A stretch of 64,000 nt of DNA from Pseudomonas fluorescens. Its GTDB lineage: Bacteria; Pseudomonadota; Gammaproteobacteria; Pseudomonadales; Pseudomonadaceae. The stretch is from positions 62,001-126,000 of the forward strand of contig NZ_JAGGOF010000045.1 of assembly GCF_018614775.1 (NCBI RefSeq). Direction: 5' to 3'. The stretch's first letter is position 1. Every line of letters begins with the position of its first letter. Position numbers and translations under genes: made by a program. The notes below the pieces were generated by a model. The model saw only the letters and a list, made by a program, of their open reading frames with translations. It was not told the DNA's origin and did no database searches. Shown one piece after another: positions 8,307 through 16,815 of this stretch.

Positions 8307-9848
8307 ATGAATGGCGCGCAACTGATAGTGAAGGCGGCGGTGGCAAGCGGTATCGAGTACTGTTTCGCCAACCCCGGAACGACTGAAATCCCCCTGGTGG
8401 CCGCCATGGCCAGCGCCCCGGCGCTCAAGCCGGTCCTGTCCCTGTTCGAGGGCGTGTGCACCGGCGCTGCGGACGGTTACGGGCGGATTGCCGGCAAGCC
8501 GGCGATGACCTTGACTCACCTGGGGCCCGGCTTTGCCAATGGCATTGCCAACCTGCACAACGCCCGCCGCGCCAACACCCCGATTGTCAATGTCATCGGC
8601 GATCACGCGTCATGGCACGTCAACTACGATCCACCGCTCGCCAGTGATATCCAGGCGCTGGCCGGTAGCGTCTCCGGGTGGGTGCGTACCTCGCGCACGG
8701 CGTCGGGCATTGGCGAAGATTTCCAAGAGGCCGTGCGTTGCGCCTGGCAAGCCAAGGGCCAGATCGCCAGCCTGATCCTGCCGATGGATCTGCAAGCCAA
8801 CGAAGTGGTGCAGGAACGCGCCTTTACCACCTTGCACGCGCCGGTTCGGCGGTTTGCCGGTGATCGGATCGAAGCCGTCGCCCGGGCACTGCGCAATGGC
8901 CAACGGCTGGTGTTTATCGTGGGCGACCAGGGTCTGTCGGTCGCCGGCCTCGAAGCGGCAGGGCGCCTGGCGCAATTGCCCGGCGTGCATCTGTTTGCCG
9001 AAACCTTCCCACGCTTGAGCTACCGCGGCGGTGGCCTGCCGGACCTGGACCGCTTGCCCTATTTCCCCGAGGTCGCCATCGGCGTCCTGGACCAGTACGA
9101 CGCGGTGGTGTGCGCCGGTATCCCCGAGCCGATCAGCTACTTCGGCTACGAAGGGATTCCCTCTCGCCTGGCCGAACGTGATCGCTTGCTTCACCTGGCA
9201 GACGTCGGAGATGACGTGGCCGGCGCACTCACCGCGCTGGCCGACGCACTGCAAGCGCCGGCCTTCGTGCCGACGCCGATGGGTGTCGAGTTGCCGCCGG
9301 CCGCCGCCGAGCTGACCCCGCAGTCGATAGGGCAAGTGTTGGCCGCGTCGCTGCCGCACGACTGCATTGTCTCGGTGGAAGGCGGCACCTGTGGCTACCC
9401 GTTCTTCACCGCTTCGGCCCGTGCCGCACGGCACCGGGTGCTGACCAACACGGGCGGCGCCATCGGCCAGGGCATTCCGGTGGGCTTCGGCGCGGCGTTG
9501 GCCGAGCGCGGCAGCCGGGTGTTCTGCCTGCAATCGGACGGCAGTTCCCAGTACACCATTCAAACCCTGTGGAGCATCGCTCGTGAACAACTGCCGGTGG
9601 TGATCCTGATCGCGGCCAACCATCGCTACGCGATCCTGCAGAACGAATTGCGCCGTTTTGGCATGACCGAGCTGGGCCCCGAAGCCCTGAGCCTCACTGT
9701 GCTGGACCGTCCACGTATCGACTGGAAAGCTCTGGCTAAAGGCTACGGCTTGCCGGCCAGCACGGTGCACACCAATGCCGAACTGCAGCGGGCTTTGGCC
9801 AATGCATCCGCCGATGGCGGTCCTTGCCTGATTGAAATGGCGTTGTGA
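8307..9848 (+). CDS. ThDP-dependent enzyme, benzoylformate decarboxylase / acetolactate synthase-like
   Basis: A 513-residue thiamine-diphosphate enzyme. Members decarboxylate 2-oxo acids to aldehydes or join 2-oxo acids. The N-terminal Pyr domain has the ThDP-activating Glu (E48 in LFEGV). The C-terminal PP domain has SDGSSQY...AAN, a variant of the GDG-N motif that resembles the benzoylformate decarboxylase version. A His precedes GPG (LTHLGPG) where benzoylformate decarboxylase has an active-site His; acetolactate synthases have Ser there. The length also fits that decarboxylase better than acetolactate synthase. GAGGG precedes the ATG. It is followed after 10 bases by an aldehyde dehydrogenase, so decarboxylation of an aromatic 2-oxo acid followed by aldehyde oxidation is plausible. 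Substrate is unproven. Confidence 0.8.
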   Translation: MNGAQLIVKAAVASGIEYCFANPGTTEIPLVAAMASAPALKPVLSLFEGVCTGAADGYGRIAGKPAMTLTHLGPGFANGIANLHNARRANTPIVNVIGDHASWHVNYDPPLASDIQALAGSVSGWVRTSRTASGIGEDFQEAVRCAWQAKGQIASLILPMDLQANEVVQERAFTTLHAPVRRFAGDRIEAVARALRNGQRLVFIVGDQGLSVAGLEAAGRLAQLPGVHLFAETFPRLSYRGGGLPDLDRLPYFPEVAIGVLDQYDAVVCAGIPEPISYFGYEGIPSRLAERDRLLHLADVGDDVAGALTALADALQAPAFVPTPMGVELPPAAAELTPQSIGQVLAASLPHDCIVSVEGGTCGYPFFTASARAARHRVLTNTGGAIGQGIPVGFGAALAERGSRVFCLQSDGSSQYTIQTLWSIAREQLPVVILIAANHRYAILQNELRRFGMTELGPEALSLTVLDRPRIDWKALAKGYGLPASTVHTNAELQRALANASADGGPCLIEMAL

Positions 9849-9858
9849 AGGAGGGGAT

Positions 9859-11349
9859 ATGAGTCAGATCCAGTTATTGCCTGCCGTCGAAACATTCCTT
9901 TCGCAACCCGGCCGTCTATTCATCGGCGGCACTTGGCAGGACGCCGACGGTGGTCGCCGGTTCGCCGTGGAAAATCCGGCCAGCGAATGCAGCGTGGCTG
10001 AAGTGGCCGAAGGCAGCGAGCGCGATGTCGACGCCGCCGTTGCGTCAGCTCGCGCAGCCTTCACCGGACCCTGGGCGCAACATTCACCCGCCCAGCGTGG
10101 CCTGTTGTTGTTCCGTCTGGCTGAACTGCTGGATCAGCACCGCGAAGAGCTGGCTCAGTTGATCACCCTGGAAAACGGCAAGCCGATCGCCAACGCCCGC
10201 GGTGAGGCAGCCAGCGCCGCCAACATCATTCGCTATTTTGCCGGTTGGCCGACCAAGATCGAGGGCGGCACGCATCCGGTGTCACCTTCCAGTGGCGCGC
10301 CGATGCTCAATTACACCCTGCGTGAGCCCGTGGGGGTCTGTGCGCTGATCGTGCCGTGGAACTTCCCGCTGACCATGTGCGTGTGGAAGCTCGGTCCGGT
10401 ATTGGCGACCGGTTGTGTCGCGGTGCTCAAGCCGGCCGAGCAGACGCCCCTGGTTGCGATTCGCCTGGTGCAGTTGATCGAGGCCGCCGGTTTTCCGGCC
10501 GGGGTGGTCAACCTGATCACCGGCCTGGGCGCCCATACCGGCGCACCACTGGCCGGGCATCCGGACGTGGACAAGATCGCCTTCACCGGTTCGACTCAGG
10601 TCGGTCGGCTGATCGCTCAAGCGGCCACCGGCAACATGAAAAAGGTCTCCCTGGAGCTGGGCGGCAAGTCGCCCAACATCATCTTGCCGGACGCCGATAT
10701 CGTGCGCGCCGCCAAGGGCGCCGCCGACGGGATTTTCTACAACCAAGGGCAGGTCTGCACCGCTGGCTCGCGCCTCTACGTGCACGCCAGTGTGCTCGAT
10801 CAGGTGCTGGAAGAACTCCAGCGCCACGCCGCCGCCCATGTGCTCGGGCCCGGGCTGGACCCGGCCAACAGCATGGGGCCGCTGGTATCGGCCCGCCAGT
10901 TGGGCTCGGTCCGTGGTTACTTGCAACGGGGCCAGGAGGAAGGCGCCGAGCTGATCTGCGGCGGCGAGCGGCCGGCCCATCTGGAGCACGGCCACTTCAT
11001 CCAGCCCAGCGTGTTTCTTGACCGTGCCGAGCGGGCCTGCGTCGCGCGCGAAGAAATCTTCGGCCCGGTGCTGACCGTCATGAGCTGGACTGAAGTCGAC
11101 GAGTTGGTACTGCGGGCCAACGACTCGCCCTATGGCCTGGCAGCGGGGCTCTGGACCCGGGACTTGCGCTCCGCTCATCGCGTCGCCGCGCAACTGAAGG
11201 CCGGCTCGGTGTGGATCAACTGTTGGAACGTCGTCGACCCGGCCTCGCCGTTTGGTGGTTACAAACATTCCGGTTGGGGACGGGAAATGAGCAAGAACGT
11301 GATCGATGCCTACACCGAAACCAAAAGTGTTTTCGTCGATCTCGCCTGA
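9859..11349 (+). CDS. NAD(P)-dependent aldehyde dehydrogenase (ALDH 2)
   Basis: A 496-residue aldehyde dehydrogenase with catalytic C300 (GQVCTAGSR) and general base E266 (LELGGKS). VPWNFPL and FTGSTQVG are family motifs. It looks most like the betaine-aldehyde/phenylacetaldehyde group. The start at 9859 is preceded by GAGGGG; the frame runs back to 9832 inside the previous gene. It is second gene of the ten-gene operon, directly after the ThDP enzyme, and probably oxidises the aldehyde that enzyme releases. Confidence 0.9.
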   Translation: MSQIQLLPAVETFLSQPGRLFIGGTWQDADGGRRFAVENPASECSVAEVAEGSERDVDAAVASARAAFTGPWAQHSPAQRGLLLFRLAELLDQHREELAQLITLENGKPIANARGEAASAANIIRYFAGWPTKIEGGTHPVSPSSGAPMLNYTLREPVGVCALIVPWNFPLTMCVWKLGPVLATGCVAVLKPAEQTPLVAIRLVQLIEAAGFPAGVVNLITGLGAHTGAPLAGHPDVDKIAFTGSTQVGRLIAQAATGNMKKVSLELGGKSPNIILPDADIVRAAKGAADGIFYNQGQVCTAGSRLYVHASVLDQVLEELQRHAAAHVLGPGLDPANSMGPLVSARQLGSVRGYLQRGQEEGAELICGGERPAHLEHGHFIQPSVFLDRAERACVAREEIFGPVLTVMSWTEVDELVLRANDSPYGLAAGLWTRDLRSAHRVAAQLKAGSVWINCWNVVDPASPFGGYKHSGWGREMSKNVIDAYTETKSVFVDLA

Positions 11350-11375
11350 GCCGAACAATCACAAGAGGAACTGCT

Positions 11376-12170
11376 ATGGATCTGGAATTAAAAGGCCGCG
11401 TGGCGATCGTCACCGGCGGTGGCATGGGCATTGGCAAGGAAGTCGCACGCTTTCTGTCCCAAGAGGGCTGCAAGGTGGCGATCTGCGCGCGGCGCATGGA
11501 GTTTCTCGAGCAGGCCGCCGAGGAAATCAGCGCAGAGACCGGCAACGAAGTGTTGCCGCTGTACTGTGACACCAACCAGATGTCGGCCGTGTCCGACATG
11601 GTGCAGGCCGCCCACAAGCACTTCGGCCGCATCGACATCCTGGTCAACGGGGCGGCGGCGCCGTCCGGCGTGGTGCGCAACGACATCGAGCACGCGGGCG
11701 ACGATGAATTGCTCTCGGACCTCAACACCAAGGTCATCGGCTATTTCCGCTGTGCCAAGGCCGTCACCCCGCACATGAAGGCGGGCGGTTTCGGCCGGAT
11801 CATCAACATCGGCGGCCTGACCGGGCGCGGCAGCAAGGTGCTCTCGGGAATGCGCAACCTGGCCATTGCTCATATGACCAAGACGCTCTCCGACCAGCTT
11901 GGTCCTAGCGGCATCACCGTCAACCTGATCCACCCCGGTGTGGTGGATACCCCGCACATCCAAGAGCTGTACGAGCGCGAGGGGGTCAAGCAGGGCAAGA
12001 CGCCCGGGCAGATCGAGCAGGGCTACATCGACGCGACGCCGATCCGCCGCACCCTGGCGCCCATCGAGATGGGCTGGTTGATCGGCTTCCTGGCGTCCCC
12101 CAAGGCCGGCGCCGTCACGGGCGAGTCCATCGGCATCGATGGCGGCCTGACACGTGGCATCTTCATTTGA
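11376..12170 (+). CDS. SDR-family protein lacking the canonical Ser-Tyr-Lys triad
   Basis: A 264-residue Rossmann-fold protein of the short-chain dehydrogenase/reductase superfamily. The cofactor loop TGGGMGIG (13-20) is intact, and GRIDILVNGAA replaces the usual NNAG. The catalytic region is unusual: the Ser of NISS is Gly (NIGG, 144-147), and by alignment through the following TKTL helix the Tyr and Lys of YxxxK are S157 and N161. It may be a non-classical dehydrogenase, an isomerase or lyase, or a binding protein. The start at 11376 follows AGAGGAA, 26 bases after ALDH 2. C-terminal IGIDGGLTRG is normal for the family. Confidence 0.85.
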   Translation: MDLELKGRVAIVTGGGMGIGKEVARFLSQEGCKVAICARRMEFLEQAAEEISAETGNEVLPLYCDTNQMSAVSDMVQAAHKHFGRIDILVNGAAAPSGVVRNDIEHAGDDELLSDLNTKVIGYFRCAKAVTPHMKAGGFGRIINIGGLTGRGSKVLSGMRNLAIAHMTKTLSDQLGPSGITVNLIHPGVVDTPHIQELYEREGVKQGKTPGQIEQGYIDATPIRRTLAPIEMGWLIGFLASPKAGAVTGESIGIDGGLTRGIFI

Positions 12171-12182
12171 GGAGCAGCAGCA

Positions 12183-13223
12183 ATGAGTAACGGAACCCTT
12201 TTGGTTGCCACCGTCGGCCAGGCGGTGATCCGCAGCGCCGACGACGGCCGGACCTGGCATCGCCTGGGCCTCGGGCAGGACCTTGAGTTCGATGCGATCA
12301 CCCGATCCCTGAGCGTGCATCCCGGTACGCCTGAAGTGATCTATGCCGGTACCGACGTCGGCCTGTGCGTCAGCCACGACACCGGTGGGCATTGGCAGCG
12401 AGTGGACTCGCCGTTCAACGACCAGACCGTGTGGAAGGTTGCCGTGGACCCGGCAGATGCCCAGCGTATTTTCGTTGGCACAGGCGCACCTTCACGAGCA
12501 GTCCTCTGGCGCACCCTCGACGGTGGGCGAAACTGGGAGCGTGCCCCGGTGGAGATTCCGGAGTTCTGCGAGGGCGTCAGCCGGCCCCGCTTGCTGGCCT
12601 TCGCCTATGACCCGATTGATCGCAACCAGCTCTGGTTCGGCCTGGAAGAGGGTGGCCTGTTTCATAGCCGCGACGGGGGCGAGAGCTGGACCCGAGTCGA
12701 CGATCGGCTGCTATGGGACTTCAACACGGACGTCCACAACATCCTGGTGTTGCCCAACCATGGCCAGAAAGTCATCGTGGTGGTGTGCGTCAACGCGGTC
12801 TACCGCAGCCTCGATGAAGGACAGACCTGGACCGGCATCGTCGCCCGCGAAACCTTCGGCTTGTATTACGTGCGCGCGATGAACGCACCACTGGGCAGTG
12901 AGAGCACGCTTTACCTGAGCATTTCCGACGGTACCCCCGGCACCACGAGCAAAGTGCTCATCTCCCGCGACGCGGCTGTCAGTTGGGAGGTGCTGCCATT
13001 GTCGCAACAACCCAACTCATGCATCTGGGCGATTGCCTGCAACCCGGCTGACCCACGCCAGATCGTCGCCGGCACCAAGTACGGGCACCTGTTCACCTCC
13101 GAGAACGGCGGTGACGGTTGGCAGAAGCAATGGCGCGAGTTCAGTGAAATCGCCGATGTGCTCTGGACACCGGCAGTGGCGCAGATCAAGTCCGGGCATC
13201 AATCCATCATCAAGAAGAACTGA
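12183..13223 (+). CDS. Cytoplasmic Asp-box (BNR) beta-propeller protein
   Basis: A 346-residue protein with no signal peptide. It carries seven regularly spaced Asp-box-like repeats (SADDGRTW, SHDTGGHW, TLDGGRNW, SRDGGESW, SLDEGQTW, SRDAAVSW and a degenerate NGGDGW), one per expected blade, so a seven-bladed propeller is likely. Asp-boxes are structural turns found in sialidases, VPS10 and YCF48/HCF136 proteins and do not by themselves predict catalysis. It lies between the SDR and VOC genes with gaps of 11-12 bases, so it is almost certainly co-expressed with the pathway. It may be a lactonase-like enzyme or an assembly factor; function is unknown. Confidence 0.85.
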   Translation: MSNGTLLVATVGQAVIRSADDGRTWHRLGLGQDLEFDAITRSLSVHPGTPEVIYAGTDVGLCVSHDTGGHWQRVDSPFNDQTVWKVAVDPADAQRIFVGTGAPSRAVLWRTLDGGRNWERAPVEIPEFCEGVSRPRLLAFAYDPIDRNQLWFGLEEGGLFHSRDGGESWTRVDDRLLWDFNTDVHNILVLPNHGQKVIVVVCVNAVYRSLDEGQTWTGIVARETFGLYYVRAMNAPLGSESTLYLSISDGTPGTTSKVLISRDAAVSWEVLPLSQQPNSCIWAIACNPADPRQIVAGTKYGHLFTSENGGDGWQKQWREFSEIADVLWTPAVAQIKSGHQSIIKKN

Positions 13224-13234
13224 GGTATCGCGCG

Positions 13235-13684
13235 ATGAAAGTCGAGGTCGTTCGTACCCACCTGTCGCTGTTCGTTCGCGACCCGGAAACGTCGGCACGC
13301 TGGTACGCCGACGTCCTGGGCATGCACGAAAGCGCCCGGGGAGACAGCTGGATCATGATGGCGTTCGGTGCCAAGCACCACGACATCGCGTTACTCCGTG
13401 CCGAGCCAGGGGCCCATCAGGGCGGCCTGGGCCTGCAGCATTACGGGCTGGAAATCGCCGGTGACCTGACCACGCTGCGCCAGCTCTACGGCATGTTGCT
13501 CGGCAAGGGGATCGAGGTGGTGAAAATCACCGATCACGAGATCGGCAACGGCGTGTATTTCAACGACCCCGACGGCAACCGCATGGAATTCTTCCTCGAG
13601 ACCGAACATGACGACGAGCGAGGCAAGGCCCGGTTCAGGGCCGCCGGAGCGCCCAGCCGCAAGTTTGACCTCGATCCACTTTGA
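13235..13684 (+). CDS. Small VOC-fold extradiol dioxygenase-like protein
   Basis: A 149-residue single-module vicinal-oxygen-chelate protein. Candidate metal ligands are H9, H69 and E118. Residues 99-118 fit the full type I extradiol dioxygenase pattern: T-x-H101-x5-V-Y108-x2-D-P-x-G-x3-E118. The Tyr-to-Glu distance is ten, as in catechol 2,3-dioxygenases. Most such enzymes have two modules and about 300 residues; single-module ones are known but rare. Neighbours are a flavin hydroxylase, an alpha/beta hydrolase and a pentenoate hydratase, which fits Fe(II)-dependent meta ring cleavage. A glyoxalase-like or non-enzymatic VOC role remains possible. Confidence 0.8.
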   Translation: MKVEVVRTHLSLFVRDPETSARWYADVLGMHESARGDSWIMMAFGAKHHDIALLRAEPGAHQGGLGLQHYGLEIAGDLTTLRQLYGMLLGKGIEVVKITDHEIGNGVYFNDPDGNRMEFFLETEHDDERGKARFRAAGAPSRKFDLDPL

Positions 13685-13698
13685 AAGAGCACTGAGCC

Positions 13699-14301
13699 AT
13701 GAAAAGCGCAAATTTCGCCAGTTACCACATCCGCAAATGGTACAGCTTCGTCGAAGAAACCCTGGCCAACGAAAGTGGCCGGTTGGCCGATGGCGAACCG
13801 TTGTTCAAATACGCCGTCGCCGCCGTGATCGCCAACCCCTACGCCGGCCGCTACAGCGAAAGCCTGGCCGAACTGGTGGAACCGTCACCGTTGCTGGGCC
13901 AGGAGTTTGGTCGGCGCATCCAGGCGTTGGCGGGCGAGCATGCGATTGTCAGTTATGGCAAGGCGTGCCTGGTCGGCACCCTGGGCGAATACGAGCATGG
14001 CAATGCGCTGCTCACCAATCCGGCGGCGGATCCGATCCGTGTTGCCTTGGGCGGTGGCAAGTCCTGGGTACCTTCCACCGGCAAGCGCGGCGGCCCAGGC
14101 GTGACCATCGACGTGCCGCTGGCCCACAAGGATGCGCTGTACGTGCGTTCGCATTACGACAGCCTTTCGCTTTCGTTTGGCGATGGGCCGTCTGCCGATG
14201 AGCTGATCATCATCTGGGCCTTCGCCACCCGTGGACGTTTGCATGCGCGTCTGGGCGGCCTGCAGGCCGCTGACGTCAAGGGTAATGACGGCTTGCATTG
14301 A
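13699..14301 (+). CDS. DUF1185 / 'amino acid synthesis' family protein
   Basis: A 200-residue protein that I recognise as the AA_synth (DUF1185) family, whose members have solved folds but no clear biochemical role. Conserved-looking stretches are YGKACLVGTLGEYEHGNALL (about residues 91-110) and GGPGVTIDVPLAHKDALYVRSHYD, with many His, Asp and Lys residues that could make an active site. There is no signal peptide or membrane segment. It sits 14 bases after the VOC gene and before the alpha/beta hydrolase. A hydrolytic or isomerising step on a ring-cleavage product is a guess from context. Confidence 0.75.
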   Translation: MKSANFASYHIRKWYSFVEETLANESGRLADGEPLFKYAVAAVIANPYAGRYSESLAELVEPSPLLGQEFGRRIQALAGEHAIVSYGKACLVGTLGEYEHGNALLTNPAADPIRVALGGGKSWVPSTGKRGGPGVTIDVPLAHKDALYVRSHYDSLSLSFGDGPSADELIIIWAFATRGRLHARLGGLQAADVKGNDGLH

Positions 14302-14326
14302 GGCATTGACTGTGGGAACCGAACGA

Positions 14327-15208
14327 ATGTCCGCAAACAGCCATTTCTTCAGCAATCGAACGGGGCTGCGCCTGCACTATCTGGCCTGGGGCAGCCTGTC
14401 CCGGGACGATACACCAGGCATCCCGGTGGTGCTGCTTCATGGGCTGCGATCCTATGCCCAGACCTGGCACTCCCTGGCCAATGCCCTGGGTGAGCCGTAC
14501 TGCTGCTATGCCCTCGACCAGCGCGGCCGAGGACACAGCGAATGGGCGCCTGCCAGCACCTATCGGACCGAGACCTATGTCAACGATCTGGAGGATCTGG
14601 TGGCGCACCTGGGGTTGCAGCAGTTCGTCCTGGTGGGCCATTCCCTCGGTGGTACCAATGCGCTGGAGTATGCACGACTCAACCCCGGGCGACTCCAGGC
14701 ACTGGTGATCGAGGATATCGGTCCCGGATCCTCGATCAGCGGCGACGGTGCCGAGCGCATCCGCCGCGAGATGAGCGAAACGCCCCTGTCTTTCTCCGAC
14801 TGGGAAAGCGCCGCTCAATTCTGGCAACGGGCGCGCCCCGGTCTTTCCCAAGAGGCGTTGGCCTCCAGGCTGACGTATTCCATGAAGGAAACGCTCGAAG
14901 GTATCGAGTGGCGTCACGACCAACTGGGCATTGCCCAGGCGCGCCTGAGTATCACACCGACGGACCTGTGGCCGGCGGTAAGGGCGCTGGATTGCCCGAC
15001 GTTGTTCATTCGCGGCGCGCGCTCCGACTTTCTTCCGGCGGCGACGCTCGAGGCAATGAAGGACGCCAACCCGATGGTACACAGCGCGGAGATCGCCGAC
15101 GCCAGTCATTACGTCCATGATGATCAGGGCGCAGCGTTCAACCGTGTGGTCGCCGACTACTTGCACGGCCAACACCTACAACCACAACAACGAAGCGGTG
15201 AAGCGTGA
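14327..15208 (+). CDS. Alpha/beta hydrolase, MhpC-like
   Basis: A 293-residue alpha/beta-hydrolase. The nucleophile elbow GHSLGG places Ser at about residue 106; LLHGL supplies the oxyanion region; a late D (ARSDF) and H (ASHYVHDD) complete a Ser-Asp-His triad. In meta-cleavage pathways this family hydrolyses the C-C bond of the ring-fission product. The start is uncertain: ATG 14327 is used here, but GTG 14312 has a better GAGG at the right distance. The stop overlaps the next gene's start (TGATG), which indicates translational coupling with the hydroxylase. Confidence 0.85.
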   Translation: MSANSHFFSNRTGLRLHYLAWGSLSRDDTPGIPVVLLHGLRSYAQTWHSLANALGEPYCCYALDQRGRGHSEWAPASTYRTETYVNDLEDLVAHLGLQQFVLVGHSLGGTNALEYARLNPGRLQALVIEDIGPGSSISGDGAERIRREMSETPLSFSDWESAAQFWQRARPGLSQEALASRLTYSMKETLEGIEWRHDQLGIAQARLSITPTDLWPAVRALDCPTLFIRGARSDFLPAATLEAMKDANPMVHSAEIADASHYVHDDQGAAFNRVVADYLHGQHLQPQQRSGEA

Positions 15209-16815
15209 TGAAGCAGGACAAAACCCAGGTGGTCATCGTGGGCGGTGGCCCGAACGGGATCACCGCCGCGCATTACATGGGGCTGTACGGTATCGACTGC
15301 GTCGTCCTCGAGCTGTCGGACGGCATACTGCCGTATCCGCGTGCGGTGGGCATGGATGATGAAGCGCTGCGCGTTTTGCAAGGCATCGACATCGCCGAGC
15401 TGGCCACGCGGGACATGATCTGCAACGTGCCGCTGCGCTACTACAACGCCCGGGGCGTGTGCTTTGCCGAGGTCAAGCCCAGCACCGCCCACTATGGCTG
15501 GCCGATGCGTAATATCTTCATGCAGCAGTTGCTGGAAGGCACGCTGCGGGAGCAATTGGGCAGACACTCGAGCGTCGAGTTGCGCCAGAGGCATGAAATG
15601 CTCGGTCTGGAGCAGGATGCGCAAGGTGTGACCTTGCAGGTGCGCGATGCCCAAGGCGAACCGTATCAGCTCCAGGCGCAATACGTGATCGGTGCGGACG
15701 GCGGGCGTTCCAGCGTTCGCAAGAAACTCGGGATCGAGTTGCTGGGGCTGACCCATCCACGCAAATGGGTCGTGGTCGATACCACCAACGACAGCCTGGA
15801 TGCCCCCTACACGGCCCTGCATGCCGACCCTCAACGGCCCTTCGTCTGCATCTACCTGCCTTACCAGCAACGCCGCTGGGAATTCATGCTGCTGGAGGGC
15901 GAAGATGAAAACACGATGTGCGAGGAAACGACCATCCGTGGCCTGATCCGCGGGCATATTGGCAGTGCAGCCGATCAACTGGAGATCATCCGCATACGCG
16001 CCTACACCCATAATTCCCGAGTGGCTGCACGGTTTGTCGAGGGCCGCGTGGCACTGGTGGGCGATGCGGCGCATATTTCCCCGCCGTGGGCCGGGCAGGG
16101 GCTTAACTCGGGCCTGCGGGATGTGGTGAATATCGCCTGGAAAATCGCCGCCATCATCCAGGGACGCGCCTCGGCGTCGATTCTGGCCAGTTACGACCAG
16201 GAACGGCGCGGGCATGCGACCGACCTCATTGCCCTGGCCGATAACATGGGCGCGGTGTTGGGGCTGACCAATCCGCTGATGGCCGGTGTGCGGGACTGGT
16301 TGTTCCAGGCCGTCAACAGCGTCGACAACCTGCGCTCGCACTTGCTGGAATTCAAGTTCAAACCCAAGGCGACCATTACCAAGGGCCTGGTGCATCACGA
16401 ACGCGCCGAATTGCACGAGGATGACCTGGTGGGGCAGTTGTTCATCCAGCCGGCCGTCGAAGATGAGCAAGGCCAGCGGCGGCGTCTGGACGAAGTGTTG
16501 GGGCATTCTTATGCCGTGCTGGGCTATCGGGTCAACCCGAGCGAGCCCCTCAGCGAAGAAACCCGGACCTACTGGGCGCGCTGGGACACGCGCTTCATTC
16601 AGATCAACCGCTCGCGCAGTGGCAAGGGCCGTAACCAGCCGTTGTCCGCCGCCCGGGCCATTTGCGTCGAGGACGTCGATAACCGTCTGGGAGAGTGGTT
16701 TACCAAGGTCCGTGACTGCGTCGTGGTGGTGCGGCCGGACCGCTTTGTCGCCGCGATTACCACGCCCGAGAGACTTGACGGAGTACTGCGCAAACTCGCG
16801 GAGCAACTTTCATGA
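15208..16815 (+). CDS. FAD-dependent aromatic hydroxylase, MhpA-like
   Basis: A 535-residue group A flavoprotein monooxygenase that would hydroxylate a phenolic ring with NAD(P)H and O2. The FAD fingerprints are GGGPNG near residue 12, DGGRSSVRK in the middle (the DG motif) and LVGDAAHISPPWAGQGLN near 284 (the GD motif). The C-terminal extension fits 3-(3-hydroxyphenyl)propionate/2-hydroxybiphenyl hydroxylases. Either GTG 15205 or ATG 15208 may start it; the latter overlaps the hydrolase stop. Its product would be a catechol-type diol for the VOC protein. Confidence 0.88.
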   Translation: MKQDKTQVVIVGGGPNGITAAHYMGLYGIDCVVLELSDGILPYPRAVGMDDEALRVLQGIDIAELATRDMICNVPLRYYNARGVCFAEVKPSTAHYGWPMRNIFMQQLLEGTLREQLGRHSSVELRQRHEMLGLEQDAQGVTLQVRDAQGEPYQLQAQYVIGADGGRSSVRKKLGIELLGLTHPRKWVVVDTTNDSLDAPYTALHADPQRPFVCIYLPYQQRRWEFMLLEGEDENTMCEETTIRGLIRGHIGSAADQLEIIRIRAYTHNSRVAARFVEGRVALVGDAAHISPPWAGQGLNSGLRDVVNIAWKIAAIIQGRASASILASYDQERRGHATDLIALADNMGAVLGLTNPLMAGVRDWLFQAVNSVDNLRSHLLEFKFKPKATITKGLVHHERAELHEDDLVGQLFIQPAVEDEQGQRRRLDEVLGHSYAVLGYRVNPSEPLSEETRTYWARWDTRFIQINRSRSGKGRNQPLSAARAICVEDVDNRLGEWFTKVRDCVVVVRPDRFVAAITTPERLDGVLRKLAEQLS

